Shown: in pieces, positions 1-10,978 of the stretch | Position numbering within the stretch: position 1 is the stretch's first letter | Layout of the letters: every line of letters starts with the position of its first letter | Source of the DNA: Humulus lupulus | Lineage: Eukaryota > Streptophyta > Magnoliopsida > Rosales > Cannabaceae | DNA length: 64,000 nucleotides | Direction of reading: 5' to 3' | Assembly (NCBI RefSeq): GCF_963169125.1 | Contig: NC_084802.1 | Span: forward strand, 19,561,107-19,625,106 | The notes under the pieces: generated by a model | What the model saw: the letters and a program-made list of their open reading frames with translations, nothing else | The model's database searches: none | Told to the model about the DNA's origin: nothing | Position numbers and translations under genes: made by a program

Positions 1-253
1 CGTTTGCTCGTTTTGACCCCGGGATCTTAGATACGGGCCTCAGGAGTGTCCCTACTACTTGGATTAGTTTGGATTGATCTCTTGGAGGCTAGATATTGGT
101 TTGGAAACCTTTGGGTTATCATGTTATTGATGGTGTTCCATGTTTGGTTATGATTAGGTGACCGCTAAGGGCTTAAAGGTTGACCGTTCTCAAGGGTCGT
201 TCTTATATTGGTTCTAGCTCGGATTTGAGGTAAGAAAACTGCACCCTGTGTAT

Positions 254-435
254 ACGTGACATGCATGGCTATTATGATGCATGTTGGTTGATTACTGAGT
301 ATGACGTGCGTGGTTATTATTGATGCATGTCGGTTGATTGTTATGTATGACATGCATGGCTATTCCTGATGCATGTTGGTTGACTACTAAACGTGACATG
401 CATGGCTGTTATTGGTGCATGTTGGATTGTTGAAT
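254..435 (+). repeat. Minisatellite, four units of about 46 bp, inside the LTR
   Basis: Four tandem units each read roughly TGACATGCATGGCTATT, a short spacer, then GATGCATGTTGGTTGA. Units start near 254, 301, 347 and 391 and differ by a few substitutions and small indels. The same array is present at about 25740-25925 in the second LTR copy, so it belongs to the LTR family and is not a local expansion. Confidence 0.85.
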
Positions 436-637
436 ATATTGCATATGATGGATAAGAAACGTGTGATTAGGACATGCTTTGTATACTGGGTGTGATATAG
501 TTCAGAGCTTGAGCCTCTGTGTTAATGCATAGTCCTAGTTGTACTAATATCTGTTAAGTAAGCATGCTGAATACCTTGTTCATGGATATTGGACATGTGA
601 TATATGTTTGGTGGCATGGCTAACCTGTGTATGGCGC

Positions 638-1126
638 TGACTTATTAGTCAGAATCGACAATGGTGTCAGATCCGTCTGTGAAGCTGTGACTTATTAGTT
701 AAGTTCACCACGGGCTGAGCACTGGTCGTGTTTTACCGACCTAAGGGTCAGAGGTGGCAGTGCGTTGTGAACGCCGGGCCAAACAAAGATTAGATCTAAT
801 CGAGGTCGGCATTGAATGACTCATATGGGGTATTAGTGCTGGACCGAACGGAAGGTCAATGAGAACTATAAGCGCTTGCCTGGTCTACGACCAGATGACT
901 ATAGCCAAGGTATATGACCCCGGTGACTGTTTGTCACATGGCTAAGGGACGTTGTCCATAGTTTCGACTCTAGATTCGTGAGGAAGGTTATGTTGGTGAT
1001 TAATCACCTTGCACCTGTCCTAAACGAACCTAAGAAAGAATCACTTATCAGTTGAGCCCTGGTGACCCTATCGTCACATGGCTAGAGGGAGCGATGCTCA
1101 TTATTGTGACTTTTGGCGATTGTCAC
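638..1126. other. Array of short hairpins in the LTR 3' half
   Basis: At least seven short inverted repeats lie in under 500 bp: TGACTTATTAGTCA (638-651), GACCTAAGGGTC (about 737-748), CTGGTCTACGACCAG (880-894), GTGACTGTTTGTCAC (923-937), GGTGATTAATCACC (995-1008, a perfect palindrome), GTGACCCTATCGTCAC (1062-1077), and GTGAC/GTCAC arms at 1106-1110 and 1122-1126. Most arms are variants of GTGAC/GTCAC with 2-6 nt loops. No coding frame explains them. The function is unknown; RNA structure in the retroelement transcript is one inference. Confidence 0.7.
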
Positions 1127-1596
1127 CTACCTGTATGGACCGTTGGTTCTGAATGGTTACTTTGGTTATTGTTGATATTATATCATGATGTATTATGTTT
1201 TCTTGCTGGGCTTCGGATCACGGGTGCTACGTGGTGCAGGTAAAGGCAAAAGGAAGCTGGACCATCCTTGAGTTGGAGAGCTTAGGTGATGACGTGTACA
1301 TATGCAGCTGCTCGTCCGCCACGGCCGAGGTTTAAAGTGGAACTAGGGTTGAACCCTGTTTTGCCGCTTAGAACGGCCTGTTGGAAATATTTTCTGTAAT
1401 AGACTCGTGAATTATATTTTCGGGATCCCAATGTATATGTTAAACGTTCTAGTGAAACGTTACATCTTAACCAAAGTTTTTAATCCCTAAACCGCTAATC
1501 ATACTTAGTTCACGATTTTGGCCAAATGACTCGATTAGCGAGTTTAGCACTGTTTACAAGGCACACCGTAATTGTCCCAGGAGTTAGGGCGTTACA

Positions 1597-2428
1597 TCAT
1601 AGGCTCTCTCCCAACCGGAAAAGGCGGAGTAAAATATGCTGTAGTCGCCGTTGATTACTTCACGAAATGGACGGAGGCTGAACCATTGGCAACCATAACT
1701 TCGAAAAAGATCCTTGATTTCGTGGTAAAGAACATCGTATGCCGATACGGAGTACCGAGAAAAATCGTATCCGATAACAGAACTCAGTTCGATTGCGACT
1801 TGTTCACCAGCTTTTGCAAAAAGAATGGCATAATAAAGAGTTTTTCATCTGTGGCTCACCCTCAAGCGAATGGTCAGGTCGAGGCCGTTAACAAAACTCT
1901 CAAGAGTTCTCTGAAGAAAAGTTGGAAGAAGCCAAGGGACGATGGCCCGAGGAATTACCTCAAGTCATTTGGGGGTATAGGACCACGGCTCGGACCTCAA
2001 CAGGGCATACCCCGTTCTCTCTAGCATACGGCTGCGAGGCAATGTTGCCCATCGAGGTCGAAATCCCAACGATTCGAACTCAGGTTTACGATCAAAGTTC
2101 CAATCACACTCAGCTCGAAGAAACCCTAGACTTGATTGATGAAAAAAGAGAAGAGGCTCAGCTGAGAAACGCTGCTTACCAGCAACGAACTACACGATAT
2201 TTCAATAAGAGGGTTCGAGATCGAAAGTTCGGAATGGGAGATCTGGTATTAAGACGCGTGTTCTTAGCAACCTGAGATCCAACAGCTGGGGTGCTCGGGC
2301 CGAACTGGGAAGGACCATACCAGATAGAGTCAGTCATCCGACCTGGTGTATACAAACTTGCGAGATTGGATGGGAGCCTGATACCGCGAGCATGGAATGG
2401 CGAACACCTTAGACCTTACTACCAATAG
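1597..2428 (+). pseudogene. Tat-lineage Ty3/gypsy integrase, 3' part, frameshifted
   Basis: Integrase inserts retroelement cDNA into host DNA. The frame opening after the LTR insertion reads IIGSLPTGKGGVKYAVVAVD, the start of the DDE core, with D of VVAVDYFTKW, D of IVSDNRTQFD and E-like GQVEAVNKTL visible. A one-base loss in an A run near 1914-1920 shifts the frame; the continuation (WPEELPQVIWGYRTTARTST, then TPFSLAYGCEAMLP) runs in the next frame. A TGA at 2273-2275, probably from CGA, interrupts the C-terminal domain, whose reading continues through GPNWEGPYQIESV to a TAG ending at 2428. The N-terminal zinc-binding part is cut off by the inserted LTR. No chromodomain is seen, as expected for Tat elements. 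It is inactive. Confidence 0.92.
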
Positions 2429-3315
2429 TGTAGGAAGTGTTGCCTGTAACCATGACTTTCTATCTGTACTAGTTTGTTTGTTTGTTTTTGAATTTCATCA
2501 AATAAAAGGTCTATTTTGTTCCATATGTAATCTCTTTTTATTTTTGCAATCTCTCTTAATTTAATAACCTATGGTCACACTCATAGGATATTAAGGGGGC
2601 ATCATTGGTATATCTACCATCAGATTAAAAAAATATATATATAAAGTATTTGGAGATAACCAAGTACGCGAGCCTAGATAAACGAGTTGTCAAAAACATA
2701 TGAAGTATTTGGATATAACCAAATACGCGAGCTTAGATAATTCGGACAAAACCGAACTACCAAAAATCTAAAACGTTTGGAGTTAACCAGATGTGCAAAC
2801 TTAACAGGTCTGGAACAAACCAGCCAAAAAATTGATCGATGATAAGTAGGAGCCTAAACCTATCACGAGACAAGTCGAGACCGAGGCTGGAATATCTTAA
2901 GAGAAAAATAGTTTCAAACTCTTAACCTCGGAACAAAAAATGAGGATGAGGAAAAGTGACTAAACAAAAAAAGATATAACCAGATCATTCACATTACATA
3001 CCATATAAGTACTCTTAAGTTCATAGGTTAAAGTAATATCCGACCTTGATAAGTAACGAGGTCGGAAGCGGATAATTCGAATAAACTATGCATGAATGCA
3101 TTGAATTTCGAGCATAAATCCAAACTATGTTTGTATGAATTAAATAAACATAACTGGCTCATCAATATAAAAATATGCAAAATATTTCGAGCCAAGAAAT
3201 GTAAAGCATATAAAAGAATGGTAAGAGAAATTGTATCAGCCCCGTGGGCATATATTAAAATAACTACAGAAATAAGGGGACGCAGCCCCGATAACTGATC
3301 TCCCCGAGGTTAGAT
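2429..3315. other. Non-coding spacer of Tat-1 between pol and the antisense gene
   Basis: No supported gene. The stretch joins the 3' end of the sense pol to the 3' end of the antisense gene, so the two convergent transcription units meet here. Imperfect repeats of the type AAGTATTTGGA(G/T)ATAACCAA occur at about 2644, 2702 and 2770. Confidence 0.6.
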
Positions 3316-6221
3316 TCAAGGAAGAGGAGTCTCCTTGGCCTTCTCAACATCCGTGGCACCGGACCCCCCAGGACAAATAGCATGACTATCCTCCTGAGCT
3401 CCCTCTGAAACGGTGTCCGGAGCAGCCTTCTCCTTCTCGAGCTGTTCAGCCTCTTCCTTCTCGAGCCGAGCATTCCATCGTTCAAGAAGCGACGCCTCGT
3501 GGGGACCTAAGAAGCTGGTGTCCAGATCTTCATTATAAGCCGACATCCGGTACATGGCTGAGTCGACCGCCTTTTCCTTCTTTTCTTTGTACTCGGCAAG
3601 AAGGCGAGTTTTGGCATCCTCTATGATGTCGAAGGTGGCGGCCTTGTCCTCTTCGAGCTTCTTATTGGTCTCCCGAAGCTGGCTATTATCTTTCTTTTGC
3701 TCCTCGAGTTCAGCTCTCAGCTTTCCGAGCTCCTTGACCATGTCCTCACGCTCCTTAACCACTGCCTCGAGCTTAGCATTCGCCGCCTTCAGATTGTCAT
3801 TCGCTCTAAGGTGGAGGTCCTTCGCCTCTTGAGCACGAGTCCTGCTCGAATGGATCTCGTTGTTCAGCTCGTAATTGAGCTGGGCAGTGAAGGCAAGAGC
3901 CTGAAAAAAGGAAGAAATCGCCATTAGCCTCAGGTCAGAATGAATGTTAGCAAAAGGAATATAGAAGGATACTTACCGCAGCAGTGTGCTCGATACTCTT
4001 CTCGTAAAGGACAGTGCGGTCTCGGGTGCCAGTTAGGCACTGCCACTGAGGAGCTTCGAAACTGCCATAGCTCTGGCCGATCCGGGACATAACATCCGAG
4101 ATCAGCGTAGATCCGTGAGGTCCAGCAGCATTATCCACCACATACGAGTCCATATGGGTGGAGATTGTTAGCTTCTGAACTCGAGAAGCAGAAGGCCTTC
4201 TGGAAAGCTGAGCTGAAGACATTTCGCCCACCACAGGAGGTTGGGAATCAATGGCAGGGGCACCAACCAGCGAAGTCGGTGCAACCGCGGAGACGACGGC
4301 CAGCGAGGATGGCATTGTCGTGGAGGCGCTAGCCTGGATAGTCGACGCAGCAATAGAGATCGAAACCGGCGGGGCAAGGGGATGTGTCTTTTTGGACCTC
4401 TTGGAGCCTTTGCCCGGCTGACCGGTCTTCAGTGACCCCGCCCTAGGGCGTTTTCTCCTCTTGGCGCCTGCATTGTCGATAAGGGCGTCAAGGTCGGAGT
4501 CCATCTCGCCTGCACAAGTCACAACACAGTGAGTCAGTAAAAGAGAAATGTACATCAAGTAATTTCAGTATCAGACATATAGAGTGATGATAGAAGAAAC
4601 CTAACTGGAACTCTCCCCCGAGCTCGAGCTTGGGGACCATGAAATTCCCCCGCCTTCAGAGGAGGCGGGGGGAGTGCCTTCCCTATAAGTAGGTGATAAC
4701 CTCGAGAGGTCCCTATAAACATTGGTCCCGTACTGCACAGCTATCCCATTCCACACCTCGTCCGTGGTGTACATGGTATCATATTTCCCGAGCCCACTAT
4801 CGAACCTATGGACACAGTCATCTACCCAACTCCATATGTAGAAGTGGTATCTATCCTGTGGGCACGAGACTAACCTATTGGGCCTGTGTTCTAGTAGTGT
4901 GGGGGACCACATCCTCAAGGTAGGGAGAGCTTTACCTTCATCTGAGTCCGAGCTCGAGGCTTCATCATTGGCCTCATTCCCAGACCGCAGACTCCTCAGA
5001 CGAACTGGGAATGATGGCCTCCTATCTCTCCTCGGAGGAAGGGCGCCTGTGGGCAGTGGCACCTCCTCCCAGCGTTCATATTTTTTGCTGGACCAGTCAG
5101 AGGTTGACTGTCCCTCTCCCAACAACCCGCAAGCTCGGAGCTTGTCCTCGTGTAATAGATACGAGAGAGACCTCCTGCCATAAGGAAGTTGGAGCAAGGC
5201 CTCTATGTGCCTTATCATTGCTTCATTGGGGGTGGGACGCTTAAAATTAGCTGAAAAGCGAAACACATTTCGTCTAAATATGGATTTAAGAACTAAAGTC
5301 TCGAGCTCAGGAATAAAAGTAACGAGAATACTTACGAATCCGCCTGAACGAGTAATGTCGAGACGGGGACAGACCATCTGTCCAGAAGAAGGCCTTCTTG
5401 AAATCAGGCGGGTGATTGGGGAGATCCCCAAAAACCTTCGTCTCTTTGGGATAGCTCGAGAGAAAGTAAAAACCATCCCCTCCCCGAGCTCGGGAGGGGT
5501 TACTTTTCAAACAAAAGAGATATAAAATCTCTTGAGGTGAAGATCCTTCCCACCTCAGCTCGTGGTACAAGGACCTCAGGGCAGACAGCACCCTGTACGA
5601 ATTGGTGTTGAGTTGGAACGGTGCTAACCCAACAAAATCAGTAAAGTCTTTGAAAAAAGACTTCAAGGGCAGCAAAGCTCCTGCCCTCATGTGCTCCTGG
5701 CTCCATGCCGCGTATCTCACTGTGGCGTCGCGGCCGCCAGGAGCGAAACAACTCCGTTCATGGCTGGTCGAAACTCGACACTTAAAGGCGTCTGACGAGC
5801 TAAGGCCATGGAAGGTCAGGATTTCAGATATTTGGCTGGTTGTGGTAACCGTGCTCCAGTAGAGCTCGGCCTCGAACATCTCCTTCCTCGGCTGCGAGGA
5901 TGAAGTTTCCCCCATTAATGAAAACTGGAGTTCCCCTGGATGATACTCAACAATGACTTTTAGCGCAGGGTCGAGGGGAATGGGCTTAGGTCCTGAATTG
6001 GGCTCCGGATAGAGGGCCTCCCGAAGAACTCTTCTCTTCTTTTCAATGACCTCGTCTTTCTGGCGGCGATAGTGAGCTCGAATGTCTTCTTGCTCGCGTG
6101 CAAGCTCGTATTCTCTTATCCGACGTTGGTTCCGGGCGAAGAGCGATTCTGGGCTCGGAGATTTCGGCTCGTAAGGGATTGCCAGCAATGACCCCCACCG
6201 TCTTTCCAGATTCTGTGACAT
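3316..6221 (-). CDS. Antisense gene of a Tat-type retrotransposon (gypsy-type putative transposase family), four coding exons
   Basis: The predicted protein is 882 residues. Exons on the minus strand are 6221-5336, 5250-4606, 4509-3977 and 3900-3316. Donors are GTAAGT, GTTAGG and GTAAGT; acceptors are TTTTCAG, TTGTGCAG and TTTTTTCAG. Intron phases agree at all three junctions (1, 1, 0), so the frame is open throughout. Residues about 165-295 (GALLPLKSFFKDF, then YLFCLKSNPS, FFWTDGLSPSRHY) match the family called putative gypsy-type transposase. About residues 526-545 are a basic, NLS-like stretch (AKRRKRPRAG), followed by a Ser/Ala/Pro-rich linker. The last exon (about 700-800) is a strong Lys/Glu coiled coil. 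Such antisense ORFs are known from the Tat lineage; their role is not established. The start ATG lies immediately after an intron acceptor (CTCGTTAG). Confidence 0.82.
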
Positions 6222-6885
6222 CTAACGAGAAAGAAAAAATGGTGAGGGCCATGCATGCAAGAATCACGAGCTTGATGGGTTGAGCTCGGAAATTTAGGAA
6301 CGAGACTAAATACTAAGACCCTTATTGAAGAGTCAGGGGCGTGTATTCCACGAAAAAGAAAAGGAGCGTGGATGATTTTTTGAAAATCCCAAAATTCAAG
6401 GGAAAGAAGAGTGGCGGTTAACCAGGAAAGGCGTCTTTGGGTTTCGTGCATTTATCAAGACCCACGTTTTTATCCGAAAGCTTAGAGCACAAGAAACGTT
6501 GCCTAAAAATTTCAAAACCCAGAAAATAGGAACCACATTCAAACGTCAAAAATGGGTATAAACCAGAGACGAAAATCCAGAATGAAAGTCTAAAAGGCAT
6601 GAAAGTCTATCGTGTTAAAACTTCCTATTATGGATGCAAACCAGTATAAATAGATACACAGCAAGACCAGTTTAAATAAAAAAATGGCATACTTACACAG
6701 TAATGGCGATTGCAGAGAGATCGTCGATTGAAGAAGAGGTTGCAGAAAAGAGCTCACTGACTCGAACAGACCAGGATTCCTTTGCTTCTTTGGTCGATAA
6801 AACATGCACAGAATAGGAATTTTGCAGAGAGGTCTCTGAGTTTGTTTTTCTTTTTTTTGCTTATGGCGAATGAATGTAAAAGTGA
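6222..6885 (-). other. 5' leader and leader intron of the antisense gene
   Basis: On the minus strand a consensus donor GTAAGTATG begins at 6696, and a pyrimidine-rich acceptor (TTTCTTTCTCGTTAG) ends at 6222, directly before the ATG. This implies a non-coding first exon from about 6885 to 6697 and a 5' UTR intron of about 475 bp. Tat-2 shows the same donor arrangement at 16917. Confidence 0.6.
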
Positions 6886-6911
6886 AGAAGAAGATGAAGA
6901 GTGGGGTCTTG

Positions 6912-6919
6912 TATATATA
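6912..6919 (-). promoter_or_regulatory. TATA box of the antisense gene
   Basis: TATATATA on the minus strand sits in GC-richer surroundings (CCCCACTTATATATACAAGACC), about 215 bp upstream of the leader donor and about 260 bp inside the 3' LTR. The corresponding site in Tat-2 is at 17118-17125, with nearly the same spacing. Confidence 0.55.
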
Positions 6920-7165
6920 AGTGGGGAAAAGGAATTAATCAGGAGCGTCGAGTGAAATTCTCACTAGATCGAACGGATGGGGATCAATGACAAGAAGGCA
7001 CCGAAAAGTTGTCAGACGGACGATCGTGGGCGTGTTTCCAAGGCACTCGAGTACCAAAAGTGAGCAATACCCAGCTGACGCGTTTCCATTTTCAAAGGTG
7101 TGATGGTACAGTTCTCAAGGAAAGTAGTTCAAAAGTTTCCTTGTCTTAGGATTCGAACAAATACT

Positions 7166-7180
7166 TTTGAGGGGGCAAAA
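7166..7180 (+). other. Polypurine tract of Tat-1
   Basis: TTTTGAGGGGGCAAAA directly precedes the TG of the 3' LTR. This is the expected primer site for plus-strand DNA synthesis and confirms the sense direction of Tat-1. Confidence 0.8.
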
Positions 7181-7980
7181 TGTTATACCCAGATTTCGAG
7201 CCATGTTAATTATGACCTCGAAAGTTGGATTCGCAAATAAGTGGACTCATAAGGTTGGAAGCAAGCTCCAGGATCATATGCCCAGCTTGCAGGATATGGA
7301 CGACCTCGAGTATAGTGACCTCGAAGAGTTCATGATCTCGAAAGATAGCCCCGGGAACACATTCATCTTCGGAGACAACTTCGGATCAGGGTTCCCTGAG
7401 CTCGACGCGCATACGATCTCGAACAGGTTGAGTGACCTCAGAAGATGTCTCCAGCTCGAAAGGTGACAGGAAACCTGGGAGACTAAAGCCTTGGAGATAT
7501 GCAATAATCACTTTGAATATTTACAAGTATTATAAATATGAGATATAATCCTCATTTATTAATATAAATCCCCTAGAATCGTGGGATATTATTTGATTAG
7601 TTATGCGTTTCCTGGTCTTCAGGGACGTTTCCTTTTATATCTGATTATAGGCATTTAAAGCCATTTATTTAATTTACACAAAAAGAGTAACTACCCAAAA
7701 TATGTGGGATAGTATTCTGCATCATTATCTATAAATAGAGAATCCATGCACCATTGTAAAGGACCGAAATTCTGATCCTGGAGAAAAAACTCTGAAGAAT
7801 TCATGTTTAAGAATTTTCAGAGATAATCTTGAGATTAATAACAGAGACTCGTGGACTAGGCAGATTTAACTGCTGAACCACGTAAAAATCGCGTGTTTGG
7901 TTTGTTTTATTGTTTTTGGCCATTATTTATTATTGCTTTTGTGCTCTTCTTTCACTGTTTGACGAAAAACGGCGTCAACA
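7181..7980 (+). repeat. 3' LTR of Tat-1 (800 bp)
   Basis: It runs from TGTTATACCC to GGCGTCAACA, with TG...CA ends. It aligns with the LTR at 61695-62530 at both ends and in the middle (ACTCGTGGACTAGGCAGATT, then CTGCTGAACCACGTAAAA). A TATA box lies at 7730-7737. GATTT at 7981-7985 would be the target duplication, but the 5' LTR lies outside the window. Confidence 0.88.
7730..7737 (+). promoter_or_regulatory. TATA box of the Tat-1 LTR
   Basis: CTATAAATAGAG lies 550 bp into the LTR and about 250 bp before its end, giving a normal U3-R layout. The same motif is found in the other two Tat LTR families of the window at a matching place. Confidence 0.7.
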
Positions 7981-8541
7981 GATTTTGGTTTAAAACAATA
8001 GTTCAACCTATTAAATTATTTGGGTATTAGTCATTTTGATATGAAAATTCTTTTGCCTAATTTCCAAGAGTATATTTGCATGCTCTTTGGCTAGATAATG
8101 AGTTTTATTGGCTAGAGGAAATCACTCCCCCAATTTGTACTTCCTATATTATGCATTCTGAATAAAATAAATTAATTCCACACAAAAAAAAACATAAGCA
8201 TTTATATTAGTATATTAAATATATATTTCATTTTTAGAAAATGGATATAAATATAAATTAATATCATAATAAGTTAACTATTATATTTTTCTAAAAAAAT
8301 TATTTCATAAATTATCTATATAGATATAAAACTTTAATCAAGATATTTTGTAATAATATGCAAATAATTTATTCTAATTTCAAAGTAAAATAAACTTATA
8401 AGAATATTACTTATGATGAATCCAATTAATTCATGCAGATCAAATAAACAACTTTTTATGATTTTAGTTCAGTAATCTATTTAAACATCAATTTAAGTAC
8501 TTGTGATTCTGAGTATATGCACTACTAATGTCTCATATATA
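7981..8541. other. AT-rich intergenic DNA, no gene seen
   Basis: There is no supported reading frame. It is flanked by the end of Tat-1 and the left target-site copy (CATATATA, 8534-8541) of the next element. Confidence 0.5.
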
Positions 8542-10978
8542 GGAAGACTTCTCAATAGTTACTACCCATAAATGGGTACTAATAATTATGGTGATGTGGC
8601 AATATGGTGACTTGGTATAGCAAGTCACCAACATGTCATTTTGATTAATTTAGTTATTATTTTTTTTTATCATAATTAATCTTTATATAGAAATTGACAT
8701 AATTTTAATTAGCCAATATGTAAGTCCATATTGCTTTTTTAATCTCTCTGATGTGTGATCAAATGTAATACTAATATTGAGACCATTATATTATGTTTAT
8801 ATAAATTTGAGAGACTATTATCCATTAAAAACATTCATGATTCTGAAAGATTAATTTGAGAGATTAATTTTTTACTTTTTAAAACAGGTCACAAACATGA
8901 TAAGGTTCCTAGTGGACAGCTGCAATACACCTATCCCAGCCATACTTGAGATCTCATCCAAGGATCATCCATACGACCCTGCTCATGATTCAGTTCTTTC
9001 TCGAGTCAAGTACCTCTTTTCTGCTGAATCTGTGGCCTCAGATAGACGTTGAGAACTATCGATATTCTCTTAGTGAGATGGCAAAACAACATAGCAATCA
9101 GTCCTCAGGCTGATAGAGTTTATTATCTATTTTGGCTCTTGTGCTTAATATTCAGGCTAATAAACCTTGAATAACTAGTTTCTTTTTTCTGGAAATTCAT
9201 TGAAGACGACCTCTTCTCTCCACTCCAATCTATGAGAAAATGTCTGATAATATCTATAAAGAATTATAAACAAAATTCTGAAGTGGATATCAAATGGGGA
9301 TGGACCCAGGGAGCTTACTCCTTTCATCACCATAGCATAAATGATTACTGTGTGCTTAATATTCTTCTATCTCAATTTGGGTTTTTGTTCTATGCCTAAC
9401 AAAACATATATTTGGTTTATGAGAATTCAAAAAGTTAATATTTCAATAAGATACTTAATATAGCTTTTTCTCTTTATATTCCGAATATGATTTTTTTTTT
9501 ATTAAAATACAATTAAAAAATATATATAGATTTCTAATAATATAAAAATGTTTGAAAAAAATTAAAAAGTTATTGTTGTTTGTTTTTACATTATTTTCAT
9601 ATAATATTAATAACTTTGAAATTTATTTATTATTTTAATAAATATATTTTTCTCATTTTGAATTTTGAATATAAATACACAAATGGGTGATTGAATATTT
9701 TAAATTTAAATGCTAATCATACCCAAATTTTGTAATTAGTAATCTTATTAAATAAAAAATGTAACTTTTAATCTACCAATGAATTTTATTACGAGACAAA
9801 TAAAAATGACATATATTGTGCATTAAAGTTTATTAGGTGATAGTTTATTTCAAATAAACATTTATGTAAATTTTAGTATTTAATGTTTTATTATAGAAAA
9901 AACCTATTATTAAAAATATATTGAATTTTTTAATAAAAACATAAAGTAACAAAAAGATGTTTTAACAAATACTATATTTATATACGATATGTTAATGAAT
10001 AATTTTTTTAAAATGTATATTACAAGCTATTAAATATATCAATCATCATTGTTATTTTTGGAAACAAATAAAATAATAATTTTTCATTTACTACTGAAGG
10101 GTATTGAATAAACTAATAGAATTATAATTTTCATTAATTAAAATTTTGAAATAATAAATATACACACACTAATGTTAAAATTATTAATTATATATAGAAA
10201 CTAAAATATGTTGCAAAACTGTAACTGTTGCAAAACTATATTCTTTTTAGTGGCATTTGAAAAAATGTAACTAAAAATAATTAAATATCATTTTCAAATA
10301 TTACGAAATTTTTAATAATAATGAATTACATACTTGTTTTTTATATTAAATATTTTTTTTAGTGACATTTTATAAAAATATTACTAAATGATATTTCAGA
10401 AAATAAATTCCTTTTTAATGTATATTTGTAGACATTTTGATATAATAAAATTTTATAAATACTTTCTAATAACAATTTAACATTACAATATTAGTTTATG
10501 TATACAAAACATCTACGTAATACACATAACAAATAAAACATATGAAATTCTATTTACAAAAGTTTACTAAAACAAAATACATAATTGTAGTATAGAGTGA
10601 GATCGGACCCGAGAATCCCAGAAACGCCGGCGACATTCAAAGTCAATCTTTTTGAAAATCCAAAAAATAAATAACCAGTTTTTCTTTTTGAAAACTAGAA
10701 TGTAGCAGTTATAACATTCTTGAGTTATTTTTTTATTAATATATAATGCTTATTTATAATACAAATTTCCTTTATAATGTTTAGATATGATTTTTTAATT
10801 CTTTAATTTAATAATTATATGACCGACATGTCATCAGGTCACTCTTATAAAAATTTAAAAAAATCACAATTTATTTTTAGAAATTTTAATTAAAAACTAT
10901 AAATATAAACCATTGATCTTAATCCAATGGTTAATATCAAAGTAACCATCTATGGATAGTAACCATTAAGAGTGCACC
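8542..10978. mobile_element. Non-autonomous TIR DNA transposon carrying a host exon (Pack-type)
   Basis: The two ends are inverted repeats. From CTCAATAGTTACTACC at 8551 and from the reverse complement of the right end, 25 of 30 positions match over the core; both ends start with GG. CATATATA flanks both sides (8534-8541 and 10979-10986), which would be an 8 bp target duplication of hAT type. The right copy sits in a (TA)n run, so the length is uncertain and a 9 bp Mutator-like duplication is not excluded. The interior is AT-rich with no transposase. It carries an exon of VHA-F near the left end and a small GC-rich island near 10600-10650. It is probably a gene-capturing derivative mobilised in trans. 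Confidence 0.6.
8888..9052 (+). pseudogene. Last exon of V-type proton ATPase subunit F, captured fragment
   Basis: The 54-codon open frame ends in TGA and reads TNMIRFLVDSCNTPIPAILE, then SKDHPYDPAHDSVLSRVKYL and FSAESVASDRR. From what I know of the family this is the C-terminal part of plant VHA-F, a peripheral V1 subunit of about 128 residues that sits on the central rotor stalk of the vacuolar proton pump. An intron acceptor (TTTTTAAAACAG) precedes it and AT-rich intron-like DNA lies upstream, so the source was genomic, not cDNA. A few residues differ from the usual sequence (for example Cys and Thr in DSCNTP where Tyr and Lys are usual). The N-terminal exons are absent within the element. 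About 180 bp downstream looks like retained 3' UTR. Confidence 0.85.

Larger units (their letters stand above)
1..1596 (+). mobile_element. 3' part of a chromovirus-type LTR (truncated by window start)
   Basis: This stretch matches the 3' 1.6 kb of the solo LTR at 24351-27088 almost base for base, in the same orientation. It ends with GGGCGTTACA, the same CA terminus as the other copy. The structure is that of long chromovirus (Tekay/Del-type) LTRs: a leader with a splice-donor-like GAGGTAAG near 227-236, a minisatellite, many small hairpins, and an AG-rich 3' segment. It interrupts the integrase coding region of a Tat element, which resumes at 1597. TCATA at 1597-1601 would be the right target duplication; its mate lies outside the window. 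Whether this is a solo LTR or the end of a full element cannot be decided here. Confidence 0.85.

Noticed and set aside
1052..1243. Open frame of 63 codons in the LTR
   Set aside because: No domain; interrupted in the second LTR copy by changes not typical of selection. The region is better explained by the hairpin array.
3554..5525. Plus-strand frames opposite the Tat-1 antisense gene
   Set aside because: They are shadows of the antisense exons: Ser/Leu-rich complements of the coiled coil, with no domain of their own.
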